A DNA stretch of 64,000 bases. It comes from Bacteroidales bacterium. GTDB lineage: Bacteria; Bacteroidota; Bacteroidia; Bacteroidales; UBA932. Both the position numbers and the translations under genes were made by a program. This document shows positions 1 through 8,073 of the stretch, piece by piece. The stretch spans positions 62,001 to 126,000 of the forward strand of contig JAFRZX010000030.1 of NCBI GenBank assembly GCA_017442315.1. Direction: 5' to 3'. Numbering within the stretch: the first letter of the stretch is position 1; each line of letters opens with the position of its first letter. The notes beneath the pieces are model-generated. The model was given only the letters and a program-made list of their open reading frames with translations, had not been told where the DNA came from and did not search any database.

Positions 1-2460
1 CCATTCTTCTTCCTTTACCCTGCCGGTCATTTTATTGGCACCTTCGAGAATATCCTCGCCCTTCTTGTTCACTCCAGTCCAGATCGGTGCATAGAATGTT
101 CCGAGGCTGTGACCTTCAATCAGTCTCTGTGAATAAGATCCGATAGGTGTAGACATATATCCTACCTTATATTCGCCTGCGGTAAACTCTTCATTGGTGA
201 AACTGATGAGCTTGTTGGTGTTTTTGGCGAGAGTAAGGTTGGTGTTCCATTCGAATACCTTTCTCTTTACAGGAGTTCCGTACAATGTGACTTCTATACC
301 TTGGTTGCAGATCGAACCCACATTAGTGAAGATTGTGCCGTAGTCATAAGGTGGCACAGGTACGGTGTAGTTATAAAGGAGGTTGGTGGTAAGACGGTAA
401 TAATAGTCAACAGTACCTCCGAAACGGTTGTCGAAGAATGCGAAATCCAGACCTACGTTGAACTCGTTCTTTCTTTCCCATGCAAGGTCAGGGTTTGCAT
501 TGCTTGCAGGTGCATACGAAGTCACCCATTTCCCATCAAAATAGTAGTAGCTGAAAGGCTCCATGAGCAGGAGTGACTTATAGCTTGAGAAATCCTGGTT
601 TCCTGTCACACCGAATCCGGCTCTGAGCTTGAGTTCGCTTAGCCATGATGCGTCTTTGAGCCATTTTTCCTGATTGATTCTCCATCCGAGGCTGACAGCA
701 GGGAACCATCCCCACTTGTTGTCCTTGCCGAATTTGCTGGAACCATCCCGTCTCAGCGACACAGATGCAAGATACCTCTCATCGTAGTTGTACATTATAC
801 GTCCGAAGAATGCGATGTATCTGCTCATGCCCCTGTATGAACCCATTGATGCGAGACCTTCCTGAAGTGCAGTTCCTGCACCCATGTTGTTTGTGTAGAA
901 TTCATCGAAATCGAACCCGTAGTTCTCCATGGACGATTCACGTGAATTGGTCTCCTGGAATGCATATCCGAGTATTGCCTGCACATTGTGTTTTCCGAAT
1001 ACGTTGGAGTATTGGAGTGTACTTTCATACTGGACGTCACTCGAATATGAATTGGATACGTATCCTACTCCGTTCTGGCCCAGCGCGCTAGGATAGTATT
1101 TCGTAAGATACTCCCTTGATTCGTAGCGCTCGTTGTTGTAGCTTATGAAGTTGTCCCATTTGAGACCCTTCACCGGAAGGATGTTCAACGTAGCCCTGAT
1201 GCTTCCTGAGAAAGTGTCTATATCGTTTTCAGCATCCTTTTCTTCGATCATCGCCACAGGATTGTAGTAGTCCATGGCATCGATTGTGAAATATCCTCCT
1301 GCATCAACATTTGATTCGTCATAGACAGGCTCAGTCGGGTTGCGGAGGAAGGCCTGGCGGAATGCGCTGTAGTTGGCCGGCGAGTATTTCCGCTTAGTAT
1401 AGGAGAGATTATAGTCAAATGTGAGCCACCCCTCTATTGCCTCCTGATGCAGATTTGTCTTTATCAGGTACTTCTGTGAGTCGTTCTTCTTCTGCAGACC
1501 CTGATTCTGCTCAATGTTGAGGACTGTTCTGTGTGAGAATTTTTCAGAGCCTCCTGCAATTGCAAGCGAATGCTTATGGCTGATCGGAGTGCGGGTGATT
1601 TCCTTGAACCAGTCGGTGTCGGCTCCATAAAGAGATTTTGCTGCTGTCGGATTGAATTCCTTGATAGCATAAGCGTACTGCTCGGCATTGAGTGGTAAGG
1701 CGCGTGCAGCTACAGTCTGTACAGATACCTGTCCATCGTATTCTACCGATGTGGTTCCTGCTTTAGCACGTTTTGTCGTGATGATGATGACACCGTTTGT
1801 ACCTCTTGTACCGTAGATTGCAGCCGCAGAACCGTCTTTCAATACGTCAATTGATTCTACTTCCTGGAAGTTTATGGTCCTCATGTCGCCTCCAGCCACA
1901 CCATCAATGATTACGAGTGGTCCCTGGCCTGCAACGAGGGTGTTGGTTCCTCTGAGAAGTATCTCGAATGATGCGTTAGGATCTCCGCCGTCAGGATTGG
2001 TTATGGTCAGTCCGGCTACTTTTCCCTGAAGCATGCCGATAGGAGATGTGTACGAACCTTTGTCGAAATCATCGGACTTGAGGCTCACTACAGATCCGGT
2101 CACCTCTTTCTTTGTCGTTTTACCATAACCTATGGCAACAGATTCTTCCAGTACTGTGTCTGCGGACAGAGGAAGGGTGATTTCCATGCCCTGTTGTCCT
2201 GCTGCTGTGAAGATGAAGTCATCATATCCTATATATGATACGGTTACGGTGCTGCCGTCTCTGGCTTCCAATGTGAATTTACCGTCGGCATCTGTAAGGG
2301 CGTAGCTGCCCCCCCCGTCAGTGATCAGCGTTGCTCCGGTAAGCACATATCCGTCGCTTCCTGTCACCGTGCCGCTTATTGTCGTGTTCTGTGCTTTCAT
2401 GCAAACGATTGCGCACATGAAGGCAATAAACACAAGTATGGGTTTCCTTAAGTTTAGCAT
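1..2460 (-). CDS. SusC-family TonB-dependent outer-membrane receptor (C-terminus cut by window edge)
   Basis: Outer-membrane TonB-dependent transporter of the SusC/RagA type, which imports oligosaccharides or related nutrients with a SusD partner. Translating the minus strand from the ATG at 2460 gives 820 codons without a stop. A signal peptide (MLNLRKPILVF..., ending MKAQ) is followed by a carboxypeptidase-regulatory-like domain (GTVTGSDGYVLTGA), a plug with the usual SusC signatures (SVAIGYGKTTKKEVTGSV, VLKDGSAAAIYGTRGTNGV) and beta-barrel strands. The frame was checked at several points (near 1, 1201 and 1801) and is intact. It lies 46 nt downstream of the sugar permease on the same strand, so it is probably the third gene of the ribokinase operon, with its SusD expected beyond the left edge. 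A run of eight G in the coding strand (2309-2316) falls in the N-terminal domain. Family is certain; the ligand (ribose or ribonucleoside) is inferred from neighbours. Confidence 0.95.
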   Translation of the reverse strand, partial: MLNLRKPILVFIAFMCAIVCMKAQNTTISGTVTGSDGYVLTGATLITDGGGSYALTDADGKFTLEARDGSTVTVSYIGYDDFIFTAAGQQGMEITLPLSADTVLEESVAIGYGKTTKKEVTGSVVSLKSDDFDKGSYTSPIGMLQGKVAGLTITNPDGGDPNASFEILLRGTNTLVAGQGPLVIIDGVAGGDMRTINFQEVESIDVLKDGSAAAIYGTRGTNGVIIITTKRAKAGTTSVEYDGQVSVQTVAARALPLNAEQYAYAIKEFNPTAAKSLYGADTDWFKEITRTPISHKHSLAIAGGSEKFSHRTVLNIEQNQGLQKKNDSQKYLIKTNLHQEAIEGWLTFDYNLSYTKRKYSPANYSAFRQAFLRNPTEPVYDESNVDAGGYFTIDAMDYYNPVAMIEEKDAENDIDTFSGSIRATLNILPVKGLKWDNFISYNNERYESREYLTKYYPSALGQNGVGYVSNSYSSDVQYESTLQYSNVFGKHNVQAILGYAFQETNSRESSMENYGFDFDEFYTNNMGAGTALQEGLASMGSYRGMSRYIAFFGRIMYNYDERYLASVSLRRDGSSKFGKDNKWGWFPAVSLGWRINQEKWLKDASWLSELKLRAGFGVTGNQDFSSYKSLLLMEPFSYYYFDGKWVTSYAPASNANPDLAWERKNEFNVGLDFAFFDNRFGGTVDYYYRLTTNLLYNYTVPVPPYDYGTIFTNVGSICNQGIEVTLYGTPVKRKVFEWNTNLTLAKNTNKLISFTNEEFTAGEYKVGYMSTPIGSYSQRLIEGHSLGTFYAPIWTGVNKKGEDILEGANKMTGRVKEEEW

Positions 2461-2506
2461 TTCTTGTAATGTGTTAGAAACTGTAGATGAATTTTGAAAC
2501 AGCTTC

Positions 2507-3517
2507 TTAGTTACCGGATATTATTATACATGCAAGTCCTGCTATGAAGAATATGAACATAAGACCGAGAAGTCCATATACGTTCTTCTTAGCACCCTTG
2601 AATTCCTTCCAGATGAATACACCCCAGATGGCTGCAATCATAGGAGCACCCTGGCCAAGCGCATAAGATATTGCGGCACCGGCCTTTCCTGATGCTATAT
2701 AGCTGAATGCTGTTCCAAGGCACCAGATAGCTCCTCCGAGCATGCCGACCAGATGTGTCTTTGCATTTCCTTTGAAATATTCCTTATATGAGACAGGTTC
2801 TCCTACGAAAGGATGTTTCATCACTATTGTGTTGAAGATAATGTTGCTGACCAGTACTCCGAGAGAGAAGATGAAGATTGCGGTATAAGGTGTTGCCTTG
2901 CCTGCTGCAGGAACTGCGAAATTGTCGAGGTCCATGGCTGCTGCCACGAATCTGTAGAAGAACGCCATGAGAGTTCCGGCTACTGCTGCGAGGATGATAC
3001 CTTTCTTTCCGTCCTTCTTGTCTTCTGTGTCAGTCTGCTGTGCCTTTCCTGATGCTATACCATTGCAGATGATGGCAATGACGATGAGTGCCACACCGAG
3101 GAAAAGGAAGATAGGGTCACCACTTGGAGCACCGATATAGTTGATGATTGTTCCTAATACGAGTGATATGCCTACTCCGAGAGGGAACGCTACTGCCATA
3201 CCAGCAATAGAGGTAGATGCTGAAAGAAGAATGTTGGATGCATTGAATATAACACCTCCAAGAATGATGCTGCCTACGTTCTTGAGGCTTACCTGAGCAA
3301 TGTCTTCAACGAAAGGACGTCCTTCTGTTCCGAAACTTCCCATAGTGAAGCATACAAGGAGTGCGAACAGAACCATTCCGATGACATAGTCCCAGTAGAA
3401 GAGTTCGTATCTCCAGTTCTTTGCTGCGAGCTTCTGGGTGTTGCCCCATGAACCCCAGCACATCATGGTAATGAAGCAGAATAATACTGCCAGTGGATAG
3501 CTGTTGATGATAAACAT
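2507..3517 (-). CDS. GRP/DMT-type sugar permease, probable ribose transporter
   Basis: Integral inner-membrane permease of 336 aa with about ten hydrophobic segments along its length and no signal peptide. The start MFIINSYPLAVLFCF and the CWGSWGNTQKLA segment resemble the glucose/ribose porter (GRP, RbsU-like) branch of the drug/metabolite transporter superfamily, which in Bacteroidetes is often paired with ribokinase. It begins 23 nt after the ribokinase stop and is followed by a SusC gene, so the three form one minus-strand operon: outer-membrane import, inner-membrane import, then phosphorylation. Ribose as substrate is inferred from the kinase partner. A different pentose or nucleoside is possible. 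Confidence 0.8.
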   Translation of the reverse strand: MFIINSYPLAVLFCFITMMCWGSWGNTQKLAAKNWRYELFYWDYVIGMVLFALLVCFTMGSFGTEGRPFVEDIAQVSLKNVGSIILGGVIFNASNILLSASTSIAGMAVAFPLGVGISLVLGTIINYIGAPSGDPIFLFLGVALIVIAIICNGIASGKAQQTDTEDKKDGKKGIILAAVAGTLMAFFYRFVAAAMDLDNFAVPAAGKATPYTAIFIFSLGVLVSNIIFNTIVMKHPFVGEPVSYKEYFKGNAKTHLVGMLGGAIWCLGTAFSYIASGKAGAAISYALGQGAPMIAAIWGVFIWKEFKGAKKNVYGLLGLMFIFFIAGLACIIISGN

Positions 3518-3540
3518 AGTTTTGTGCTTTTATTGTTGTC

Positions 3541-4443
3541 TTATAGAATTATATCCTTGCGGTATGGAATGGATTCCTGTGCACCCTGCTTCTGTACGGT
3601 GAGCGCGGATGCTGCGGTTGCGAATCTTGCGGCTTCGATGATGTCTTTACCTTCCGACAATGCTACGCATAGTCCTCCGCAGTATGTGTCGCCTGCTGCT
3701 GTAGTGTCGACTGCGTTGACTTTCTTTGAAGGAACGAATTCAGCCTTGCCTTCGTGATATACCATCGAGCCTTTCGATCCCATAGTCACTATCACGTCCT
3801 GCACGCCTTTCTTTCTGAGGACTTCCACGGCATTTGCTGCGCCCTCTTCATCTCTTGCTTCCACTCCTGTCATAAGGGCGATTTCAGTCTGGTTAGGAAT
3901 AATAAGCGAGATGTACTGGTAGATTTCCTCTGGAAGTTCGCACGCCGGTGCCGGATTGAGGATTACATAGTTTCCTGCCTCGTGTCCGATCTTTGCGGCT
4001 CTTACGACAGCTTCTACAGGAATTTCAAGCTGAAGGAGGAGGATCGAAGCTTCTTCTATTTCCTTTCTATGCGCCTCGATGTCGGCTTCTGTTATGTCTG
4101 CATTGGCACCTGAAGCTACGACAATGCAGTTTTCTGCTTTCTTGTCCACTGAAATCAAGGCTACTCCGGAAGGCTGGTTGGAACGCATTATGCCTGAAGT
4201 GTCCATTCCTTCATTCAAATAATGCTTTATGGCATTGTCTCCGAAGATGTCGTTGCCGACCTTGCAGATGAAGGAAACGTTTCCACCTAATCTTTGGGCG
4301 GCCACTGCCTGATTAGCTCCTTTTCCTCCAGGGCCCATTGCGAATCTGCCTCCGAGCACGGTTTCACCGGGAACCGGAAGTCTGTCTGTAATTACGGTCA
4401 TGTCGGTATTGCTGCTACCGATGACCATGATCTTGTTGCTCAT
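3541..4443 (-). CDS. rbsK: Ribokinase (PfkB family)
   Basis: Cytosolic ATP-dependent kinase converting D-ribose to ribose-5-phosphate; 300 aa, the normal length. PfkB-family signatures are present: the N-terminal sugar-binding segment GSSNTDM, the GPGGKGANQAVAAQRLGG glycine motif near residues 38-55, NPAPA near the middle, and the C-terminal signature DTTAAGDTYCGG, whose second Asp is the catalytic base (GAGD in most relatives, AAGD here). It is the first gene of the minus-strand operon, with palindromic regulator sites directly upstream. The motif set supports ribokinase over fructokinase, but a related pentose or nucleoside kinase activity cannot be excluded. Confidence 0.9.
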   Translation of the reverse strand: MSNKIMVIGSSNTDMTVITDRLPVPGETVLGGRFAMGPGGKGANQAVAAQRLGGNVSFICKVGNDIFGDNAIKHYLNEGMDTSGIMRSNQPSGVALISVDKKAENCIVVASGANADITEADIEAHRKEIEEASILLLQLEIPVEAVVRAAKIGHEAGNYVILNPAPACELPEEIYQYISLIIPNQTEIALMTGVEARDEEGAANAVEVLRKKGVQDVIVTMGSKGSMVYHEGKAEFVPSKKVNAVDTTAAGDTYCGGLCVALSEGKDIIEAARFATAASALTVQKQGAQESIPYRKDIIL

Positions 4444-4500
4444 ATTGGTTATGTAATTAGTTGATTATTAGTGGTTTGTCTAGTTGCGCAAATTTTTTGC

Positions 4501-4518
4501 ACAAGTGGCGCAACTTGT
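4501..4518. promoter_or_regulatory. Imperfect palindrome, possible secondary operator
   Basis: Eighteen bases reading ACAAGTGGCGCAACTTGT form a palindrome with one mismatched pair (the G at position 7 opposite the A at position 12). It lies between the ribokinase start and the stronger palindrome at 4520-4541 and shares the GCGCAA core seen there and at about 4484-4490. It may be an auxiliary site for the divergently encoded LacI-family protein. Not tested. Confidence 0.4.
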
Positions 4519-4519
4519 G

Positions 4520-4541
4520 TTTGCGCAAACGTTTGTGCAAA
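4520..4541. promoter_or_regulatory. Probable operator of the LacI-family regulator
   Basis: A 22-bp palindrome with half sites TTTGCGCAAAC and GTTTGTGCAAA, differing by one base, centred on CG. An even-length palindrome with a central CpG is the classic form of LacI-family operators. It lies between the divergent regulator (start 4859) and the ribokinase operon (start 4443). It is just downstream, on the minus strand, of a promoter-like TATTATTG (complement of 4550-4557) that matches TAnnTTTG at all but one of its fixed positions. Binding there would block transcription of the operon. Palindrome seen directly; function inferred. Confidence 0.65.
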
Positions 4542-4858
4542 ATTTTCTGCAATAATATGTGTTTCCTTTAAAATTTCCAAAAATATTTAGAAACTGTTTA
4601 AAATTTTCTCTAAAAAATTATTTATTGTTGAAACTGAATAAAATTTTATCAATTTAACTGGATAAGGTGTGTTCGAGTATAGCTTTTCTGACTTTTTGAA
4701 AAAAATTAAGTCAGATCCGTTATCATTTAGTAGTAAATCCTTATATTCGTATTCCGTTTCCGGTGGAAGGTAAGAATGTCTTATAATGTATGACGGAGTT
4801 TGACAATGGTCAGACATACCTTAGGAAATTAAAATTTTAAACAGATTCTTGATAGAAA

Positions 4859-5869
4859 ATGAAAAAAGAAACCCTGCTGTCCCTTTCTGAGAAGACCGGC
4901 TTCTCTGTTTCTACTGTATCGCGTGTGCTTTCCGGAAAGGGCAGACAGTACAGGATATGTGATAAGACTATAAATCATATCATTGAAGTAGCTCGTTCCT
5001 GCAATTATTCTCCGGATCTGATTGCCCAGAGCCTCAGGGTCCGGCGGACCAATACCATAGGACTTACCGTTCCTAATATCGCCAATCCTTTCTTTGCAAC
5101 TTTGGCGTCCGTGATCATCAATCAGTTCAAGGACAGGGGCTACAATACCATCATTGCCGATACGATGGAAAATGAAAAGAATGAAAGGCATACTATAAAG
5201 TCGTATGTAGCAAGAAAGGTAGATGGTATAATAGCTGTGCCAGTAGGGTCATCCCCCGATTTTCTTGAGGAAGTTTCCAGAACTGTTCCGGTTGTGCTGA
5301 TTGACAGATGTTTCGAGAACACTACTCTTCCTTATGTGTGTACGGATAATTATGCTGGAGGGTATATGGCTGCTGAGCATCTGATAAAGCGGGGATATAA
5401 AAATATCCTGGCATTACAGGGAGTGCCGACATCCATGCCGAACAAGGAGCGTCTTAGAGGAGTTGCCCAGGCGGTTGCGGACCATGCCGGTCATGGAGTG
5501 AGAAAAAACATCGCAGGAGATTCGTTTTCTGTCGAAAACGGATACCGGGAGGCTTTGGTGGCCTTGAACTCGGATGACAGACCAGATGCCATATTTGCAC
5601 TCAGCACCACTATTCTTTTGGGCGTGATAAGGGCAGTCCGTGAATTGGGACTGAATGTTCCTGATGATGTGGCGTTGATATCATTTGACAACAATCTTTT
5701 TCTTGATTACCTTGAACCGTCAGTTACGAGGATAGGGCAGCCGGTCAACATAATAGGCAAGCTTGCTGCCGACAATATGGTCAAGATGATGGAATGTGAG
5801 GAAGATAAGACAATGGATTCTTCACAGATTCTGATACGTCCTACTCTCATAGAGGGAGGTAGCTGCTGA
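4859..5869 (+). CDS. LacI-family transcriptional regulator
   Basis: Cytosolic DNA-binding repressor of 336 aa. The N-terminal helix-turn-helix covers about residues 7-27 (LSEKTGFSVSTVSRVLSGK), followed by the hinge-helix region (SPDLIAQSLR). The periplasmic-binding-protein-like effector domain starts at TNTIGLTVPNIANPFF and ends with the typical DDVALISFDNN and SVTRIGQP segments. It is transcribed divergently from the ribokinase-permease-SusC operon with palindromic sites between, so it most likely senses ribose or a derivative and represses that operon. The 415-nt AT-rich leader between 4444 and 4858 holds these sites; nothing else recognisable was found there. Confidence 0.92.
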   Translation: MKKETLLSLSEKTGFSVSTVSRVLSGKGRQYRICDKTINHIIEVARSCNYSPDLIAQSLRVRRTNTIGLTVPNIANPFFATLASVIINQFKDRGYNTIIADTMENEKNERHTIKSYVARKVDGIIAVPVGSSPDFLEEVSRTVPVVLIDRCFENTTLPYVCTDNYAGGYMAAEHLIKRGYKNILALQGVPTSMPNKERLRGVAQAVADHAGHGVRKNIAGDSFSVENGYREALVALNSDDRPDAIFALSTTILLGVIRAVRELGLNVPDDVALISFDNNLFLDYLEPSVTRIGQPVNIIGKLAADNMVKMMECEEDKTMDSSQILIRPTLIEGGSC

Positions 5870-5908
5870 TTATGGGTGATGCAGGGTGTTTTAATCCGGA
5901 TAAAATTG

Positions 5909-5916
5909 TATCTTCG
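5909..5916 (+). promoter_or_regulatory. Promoter -7 element for purD-folD
   Basis: TATCTTCG matches the Bacteroidetes -7 consensus TAnnTTTG at all but one fixed position and lies 36 nt before the purD start. The context (TTGTATCTTCGCGCC) looks like the usual form of such promoters. The upstream -33 element is not clear. Confidence 0.45.
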
Positions 5917-5951
5917 CGCCGGAAAATATATAATTTGAGGAACAGGAAGAA

Positions 5952-7205
5952 ATGAAAAAGGTACTCGTAATCGGAGGAGGTGGACGAGAGCATGCCATTG
6001 TGGACGCTCTTGACAGGTCACCGCAGGTAGGAAAGATATTTTGTGCTCCAGGAAATGCTGGTATAGGGCAGCAGGCCGAATGTGTTGCCATCAAGGATAC
6101 TGATGTGGACGGCCTGAAGGAGTTTGCTGTGGAAAATGGTATAGACCTTACGGTTGTAGGTCCGGAAGTAGCACTTGCTGCAGGCGTTGTGGATGCATTC
6201 AAGGAGGCTGGACTGCGTATATTCGGTCCTTCAAAAGCGGCTGCGACCATCGAGTCCAGCAAGGACTTCGCCAAGCAGCTCATGGCGAAATACGATATAC
6301 CGACAGCGGCATTTGAAACTTTTGAAGACTATGACGCTGCTTTGGAATATGTGAAGAATGGTTCGTTTCCTGTCGTGTTGAAATATGACGGACTTGCAGC
6401 GGGCAAAGGCGTTGTCATACCTGATACTTTTGAAGAAGCGGAGGAAACACTCAGGGATATGCTTCTTGATGACAAGTTCGGCAAGGGAAAGGTTGTGGTA
6501 GAGGAGTTCCTGACTGGACCGGAGTTCTCGTTTATGTGTTTTGTGGATGGAGAGGATGTGTATCCGATGACTCTTTCTCAGGATCACAAGCGGGCATACG
6601 AGGGGGACAAAGGACCGAATACAGGAGGCATGGGGGCTTATTCTCCGGTACCGCTGGTCACCGATGAAGATCTGGAATATTCTCTTGAAAAGATAATGAA
6701 GCCTGTTGCTTCTGCTATGGTTGCAGAAGGATGTCCGTTTACCGGAGTTTTATATGGAGGTCTGATGAAGACACCTCAAGGACCTAAGGTGATAGAGTTC
6801 AACTGCCGTTTCGGAGACCCGGAGACAGAAGTTGTGCTTCCTCGTCTTGAATCAGACATATATGATATATTCTCATCAGTTGCCGATCATACGGCAATGC
6901 CGCGCATAGAATGGAAAAAGGAGGCAACGATGGGTTTTGTCATGGCTTCAAAAGGATATCCCGGCTCATATGACAAAGGATTTGAAATTGACGGTCTGGA
7001 CAGACTGCCGGAAGATATCAGGGTTTTCCATATGGGCACATCTTCCAAGGACGGTAAATTCTATACATCAGGAGGACGCGTACTCATGGTAGTCGGATCC
7101 GGAGAAGATCTCCAAAGAGCTCATGACAAGGCTCTTGCTGCTGTGGAAGCGATAGGGTGTGAGAATCTTTTTTATAGACGTGATATCGGATGGAGGGTAT
7201 TGTAA
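5952..7205 (+). CDS. purD: Phosphoribosylamine-glycine ligase (GAR synthetase)
   Basis: Second step of de novo purine synthesis: ATP-dependent ligation of glycine to 5-phosphoribosylamine. At 417 aa it is standard length. It begins with the PurD N-domain signature VLVIGGGGREHAI and contains the ATP-grasp fold (LKYDGLAAGKGVVI, DHKRAYEGDKGPNTGGMGAY) and the metal-binding segment EFNCRFGDPETEVVLPRL. Its TAA stop overlaps the folD ATG (TAATG at 7203-7207), so the two are translationally coupled and join purine synthesis with one-carbon supply. Nothing is missing. Confidence 0.98.
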   Translation: MKKVLVIGGGGREHAIVDALDRSPQVGKIFCAPGNAGIGQQAECVAIKDTDVDGLKEFAVENGIDLTVVGPEVALAAGVVDAFKEAGLRIFGPSKAAATIESSKDFAKQLMAKYDIPTAAFETFEDYDAALEYVKNGSFPVVLKYDGLAAGKGVVIPDTFEEAEETLRDMLLDDKFGKGKVVVEEFLTGPEFSFMCFVDGEDVYPMTLSQDHKRAYEGDKGPNTGGMGAYSPVPLVTDEDLEYSLEKIMKPVASAMVAEGCPFTGVLYGGLMKTPQGPKVIEFNCRFGDPETEVVLPRLESDIYDIFSSVADHTAMPRIEWKKEATMGFVMASKGYPGSYDKGFEIDGLDRLPEDIRVFHMGTSSKDGKFYTSGGRVLMVVGSGEDLQRAHDKALAAVEAIGCENLFYRRDIGWRVL

Positions 7206-8071
7206 TGGCAAGGGTCATATCAGGAAAAGAACTTTCGGCAAGGCTGAAGGATGAAATGAAGATGCAGGTTGCATCCTTTCCGGAGAAATACGGACGTGTG
7301 CCGCACCTGGTTGTCATTCTGGTCGGAGAGGATCCGGGAAGTGTTTCATATGTGACTGGAAAGGCAAAGGCTTCGGAATATGTGGGTATAAGGAATACGA
7401 CTATCCGCAAGCCGGATACATTCACAGAGGCTGAACTTCTGGAACTTATCGGAGAATTGAATGCTGATGAGAGTGTGGATGGAATTCTTGTGCAGCTGCC
7501 TCTTCCGAAACATATAGATGAAGACAAGGTCATCGCAGCCATTTCAAAGGAAAAGGATGTTGATGGCTTCCATCCGCTTAATGTTGCAGCTCTGTGGCAG
7601 AAACAGGACTGTATCCTGCCTTGTACTCCGAAAGGCATCATCAAGATGCTTGACTCAGCAGGAGTTGATATAAAGGGAAAGCGTGCCGTGGTCATAGGCA
7701 GGAGCAATATTGTAGGCCTTCCTGTAGCAAAGATGCTTCTGGACAGGAATGCTACAGTTACGATAGCTCACAGCCGTACTGCAGATCTTCCTTCGGTCAC
7801 ACGTAATGCCGAGATTCTGGTAGTTGCAATCGGCAGACCGAAGTTCGTTACTGCTGACATGGTTTCAGATGGCACGGTAGTCATCGATGTCGGTGTCAAC
7901 CGCAATCCTGAGACAGGAAAGTTGTGCGGTGATGTGGATTATGAGGCAATAGAGCCTAAGGCATCTGTCATAACCCCGGTTCCTGGCGGCGTCGGTCCAA
8001 TGACCATCTGCTGTCTGATGGAAAATACCATTGAGTGTTTCCTGCGGAAGATGGAAAAAAATCCATTCTGA
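7205..8071 (+). CDS. folD: Bifunctional methylenetetrahydrofolate dehydrogenase/cyclohydrolase
   Basis: Cytosolic enzyme interconverting 5,10-methylene-THF and 10-formyl-THF, the formyl donor for purine synthesis. From the ATG at 7205 it is 288 aa. Family motifs are visible: the region around SYVTGKAKASEYVGI (catalytic Lys), VQLPLPKHID, DVDGFHPLN, PCTPKGI, the NADP-binding GRSNIVGLPVAKML and the C-terminal TPVPGGVGPMT. An in-frame ATG at 7190 lies inside purD; the start at 7205 is preferred because the protein then begins MARVISGKEL like its relatives. It ends 2 nt from the convergent efflux gene; no terminator hairpin is evident between them. Confidence 0.97.
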   Translation: MARVISGKELSARLKDEMKMQVASFPEKYGRVPHLVVILVGEDPGSVSYVTGKAKASEYVGIRNTTIRKPDTFTEAELLELIGELNADESVDGILVQLPLPKHIDEDKVIAAISKEKDVDGFHPLNVAALWQKQDCILPCTPKGIIKMLDSAGVDIKGKRAVVIGRSNIVGLPVAKMLLDRNATVTIAHSRTADLPSVTRNAEILVVAIGRPKFVTADMVSDGTVVIDVGVNRNPETGKLCGDVDYEAIEPKASVITPVPGGVGPMTICCLMENTIECFLRKMEKNPF

Positions 8072-8073
8072 AA

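Noticed and set aside
4587-4817. 76-aa minus-strand ORF in the AT-rich regulator spacer
   Set aside because: Low-complexity AT-rich composition, no recognisable pattern, and it overlaps the promoter region of the LacI gene.
8072-8073. A terminator between convergent folD and the efflux lipoprotein gene
   Set aside because: Only 2 nt separate the genes and no GC-rich stem with a T-run was seen around the junction.
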